From: Haliea sp041746975
Lineage (GTDB): Bacteria > Pseudomonadota > Gammaproteobacteria > Pseudomonadales > Halieaceae
NCBI GenBank assembly: GCA_041746975.1
Contig: JBGTGB010000276.1
Span: 1 to 5,996 of the forward strand
Reading direction: 5' to 3'
Length of the DNA stretch: 5,996 nt
Of this stretch, positions 3,938 to 5,996 are shown one piece after another; within the stretch, counting starts at the first letter, position 1, and each line of letters starts with the position of its first letter. The notes under the pieces are model-generated. The model saw nothing but the letters and a program-made list of their open reading frames with translations. It searched no databases and was not told where the DNA came from. The position numbers and the translations under genes are program-made.

Positions 3938-5996
3938 CTATATCACCGGCTCAGTCACGGCGGCATGCCGGGTGATGATGTCCTGCACATCACCTGGCTT
4001 AAAAGCCACGTCCCAGGTCCAGCGTCCGAAACCGCCTGCTTCGTTGATCGCTCTGACCCACTCGTTTAGCGCTTCGCGCTTGGCTTTGTTCTGGGGGCTG
4101 TCGGTGCCCTTGATCTCCAAAGCGAGCATCCCGCCGTGGGACAGGCGAACAAGAAAGTCCGGGATGTACCGCCGTCGCGAGCCAGCCCACAGGTAATAAA
4201 CCTGAAAGCCGAGGTGATCGTTCTTGGCGTAGGCCACGACCTCCTCCCGGGTTTCGAGCACGTTCGCGGCGTGACCCTCCCAGGAGGAGTCCCCGACCAG
4301 GTGGCTGATATGCGACTTCTGCGCTGGAAAGCAGGGCTTGGTGGTGTACCAGGTGCGCATCTGGCCGGTAGCCCCGATCGGGTTTTCCTCGTCGAATACC
4401 GGCGTGAGACGCTCCGAGTTCTGCTGGGAGATTTGCGCCAGAACGTGCTGCACCACTAGGTCGATGTTCAAGGCGATGAGGATCCGCCGCCGCAGTGGGT
4501 CCGAGTGGAAAAGGCTCGGAATATCCAGGCGGTCGGAGCTCAGGAACTGTTCGATGATCCTAACCAGCTGCGCCGCCAAGTATTCGTTCGTTCCGGTAAA
4601 GCCGTGGCTCAGCGCCGCGAAGGCCTTGCGCGCTGCCTGGAAGACAAGCCGTTGCAGGCGAAAGCCCTCGGGCAGCTTTTCAAGGTCGATGGCGGTGATT
4701 CTGCCGAGGTCCGTCGCACCGCCGAGGGCGGGCGCCAGTTCCGCGCTGATCGGGGTTTTTGCCGGGTCGAGAATCAGGGGCGGCACCTCCGCCCAGTCGA
4801 TGGCAAGTTGTGGACGCACCACCGTTTCAACCCGCAGCACGTTCGGCCAGCGTAACTCGAACCGTGCCCTGTCGGGTATGACCTCGATCTGGGTAGTGGG
4901 CTTGGGTGGCGGGGGTGCCTCGCCGCCTCCCCCCGTCTCCGAAATCGTCAAAGGTACGCCGAATACGTTCACATACTCGGGCAGAAACAGCCCATTCTCG
5001 TCGGTATCGTAGGAGACCCGGCGCAGTCCGCGGCCGACTACCTGCTCGCACAGCAACTGAGAGGAAAAAGCCCGCAGGCCCATGATGTGGGTGACGTTCT
5101 TCGCGTCCCAGCCTTCAGAGAGCATCGCTACGGATATGACGTTCTGCAGGTCCTGGCCGGCTGTGCCGCGCTTGCCGACGTTGTCCACAATCTCACGCAG
5201 TAGCTCCTCCTTTTTCATTGCAAGGAGCGAGGGTTTGCGGGTTTCGGGCAGGTCCGCCGCCTCGACGATATCTTTAAGGCGTGCCTCATAGTCCTTGTCC
5301 GAGGTAGCGGTTTCGCCAATCTCCGCCTTGTCGAGAACTTTCGAGTCGACCCGCAGCGTGCGCTGTGGCGCGTGCAGCTCCGGCCAGTGGGCGTCGCCCT
5401 TGTTGAAGTAGTGCTCCACGCGCGCCGCGGTTTCCGTGCGGTTGCACACCGTGAGCATCACCGGTGGCGACCGGTGTCCGGCTTCCTGCCATTGCTTTTG
5501 AGTCTCCCGCCAATCTGCGCCGAGGAGGGTGTAGGCGTCCTGAACCAGTTTGGGCAGCGCCTCGTGGGGCTCCGCGCCGCGCCGGTTCAGGTCATCGGAA
5601 ACCTCTTGTTCGCGGTACAGGTGGTAGAGCTTTGGCCGCAAGGTTTGTGTATTGGGCAGGGCGCCATCACGCACGACCACGCGCGGTGTTTTCACCAGTC
5701 CTGCCTCAATCGCATCGTTGAGCCCGAAATCTGACACAATCCAGTCGAACAGCGCCGTCTCCGTGCTTTTCTTGCCAGTAGGCGCGAAGGGAGTGGCGGA
5801 GAGATCAAAGCACCGCTGGATTCGGCGCGTCTTGTGGATACGGTCCAGGCCCTCTATCCAGCGCGTCGCCTCGTCGAGGTCGATGCCCTGCTCGGCCGCC
5901 TGCTGCTTGCTGATCTTCAGTTCCGGCGGCTTGCGGTAGGCGTGGTGGGCCTCGTCGTTAATGATGATGATGTCTTTGTGCGTGGAAAGGCTGCCC
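3938..5996 (-). CDS. Type III restriction-like helicase-nuclease (Res subunit), N-terminus beyond right edge
   Basis: The frame stays open from the right edge to TAG 3938, giving 685 visible residues. A GTG at 5737 is not the true start, because motifs continue upstream. Counting from the first visible residue: IIIINDEAHHAYR (9-21) is the Walker B/DEAH box; DLSATPF (64-70) is motif III; a second RecA-like domain holds LSEGWDAKNVTHI (about 292-304, motif V) and QVVGRGLRR (318-326, motif VI with arginine finger). A Gly/Pro-rich linker (about 354-366) and an alpha-helical middle follow. The end is a PD-(D/E)xK nuclease: YIPDFLV with D613, then LALEIKG with E627 and K629. Such proteins use ATP to translocate on DNA and cut it in cooperation with a Mod methyltransferase. 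Walker A and the partner gene should lie past the edge. The gene is visibly GC-richer than the small cluster downstream. All key residues seen are intact. It might belong to the BPTD_3080-type restriction family; I cannot check this. Confidence 0.9.
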   Translation of the reverse strand, partial: GSLSTHKDIIIINDEAHHAYRKPPELKISKQQAAEQGIDLDEATRWIEGLDRIHKTRRIQRCFDLSATPFAPTGKKSTETALFDWIVSDFGLNDAIEAGLVKTPRVVVRDGALPNTQTLRPKLYHLYREQEVSDDLNRRGAEPHEALPKLVQDAYTLLGADWRETQKQWQEAGHRSPPVMLTVCNRTETAARVEHYFNKGDAHWPELHAPQRTLRVDSKVLDKAEIGETATSDKDYEARLKDIVEAADLPETRKPSLLAMKKEELLREIVDNVGKRGTAGQDLQNVISVAMLSEGWDAKNVTHIMGLRAFSSQLLCEQVVGRGLRRVSYDTDENGLFLPEYVNVFGVPLTISETGGGGEAPPPPKPTTQIEVIPDRARFELRWPNVLRVETVVRPQLAIDWAEVPPLILDPAKTPISAELAPALGGATDLGRITAIDLEKLPEGFRLQRLVFQAARKAFAALSHGFTGTNEYLAAQLVRIIEQFLSSDRLDIPSLFHSDPLRRRILIALNIDLVVQHVLAQISQQNSERLTPVFDEENPIGATGQMRTWYTTKPCFPAQKSHISHLVGDSSWEGHAANVLETREEVVAYAKNDHLGFQVYYLWAGSRRRYIPDFLVRLSHGGMLALEIKGTDSPQNKAKREALNEWVRAINEAGGFGRWTWDVAFKPGDVQDIITRHAAVTEPVI

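Larger units (their letters stand above)
2147..5996. mobile_element. Candidate genomic island carrying restriction/defence genes (continues past right edge)
   Basis: The proposed left boundary is the tRNA 3'-end remnant at 2147-2161. Everything to its right is on one strand and has accessory character: an uncharacterised three-gene cluster and a type III restriction-like helicase-nuclease. Base composition changes sharply inside the segment: the small genes are AT-richer and the res gene GC-rich, in contrast to the ordinary metabolic genes on the left. No integrase is in the window, so the island call rests on the att-like signal, the flanking repeats and gene content. Confidence 0.45.

Noticed and set aside
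4338..5012. 224-residue + strand ORF opposite the helicase-nuclease
   Set aside because: It is antisense to a region with intact, recognisable motifs. Its composition (Arg, Ser, Gly runs) is typical of a shadow in GC-rich DNA.
1..5996. CRISPR array
   Set aside because: No repeat of 20 or more bases at regular spacing was seen; the only tandem repeats are two doublets of 10-11 bases.

Overview
The window looks like a junction between a bacterial chromosome (left, about 1-2146) and a genomic island that carries defence-type genes (right, about 2147 to the right edge). The organism is probably a Pseudomonadota, perhaps a gammaproteobacterium. The basis is the moderately high GC of the chromosomal part, the proteobacterial character of the oxidoreductases, and a short sequence matching the 3' end of a proteobacterial tRNA-Phe. 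Nothing here fixes the genus.

Left part: a + strand gene enters from the left edge and stops at 205. It is the C-terminal end of a flavodoxin-fold NAD(P)H-dependent oxidoreductase. A gene-poor stretch of about 470 bases follows, with one hairpin and one short palindrome. A complete minus-strand gene (679-1689) encodes a luciferase-like flavin-dependent oxidoreductase, with a good ribosome binding site. The 570 bases between its start and the next gene contain no convincing gene. They do hold three short signals: a tandem 10-base repeat (2070-2090), a 15-base copy of a tRNA 3' end including CCA (2147-2161), and a second tandem repeat of 11 bases (2219-2241). The layout resembles the att end of an integrated element. 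The orientation of the tRNA fragment predicts that the island extends to the right and that the intact tRNA and the integrase lie beyond the window.

Right part: all genes are on the minus strand, so transcription runs from the right edge leftward. First is a large, incomplete helicase-nuclease resembling the Res subunit of type III restriction systems: DEAH box, SAT motif, motifs V and VI, and a C-terminal PD...ExK nuclease. After 85 bases containing a long imperfect hairpin come three tightly packed genes: a protein of the uncharacterised TIGR04255 type, a 97-residue orphan, and a 171-residue protein with a conserved-looking TQSCDL motif. Gaps between these three are 6 and 15 bases, so they are probably one operon. 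They are clearly more AT-rich than the res gene, which suggests a separate origin.

How they may work together: the res-like protein would cut DNA with a modification partner that should lie upstream, beyond the right edge. The three small genes form a candidate accessory or independent defence module of unknown mechanism. This three-gene unit is the best candidate in the window for an undescribed system, but its function is inferred only from its neighbours.
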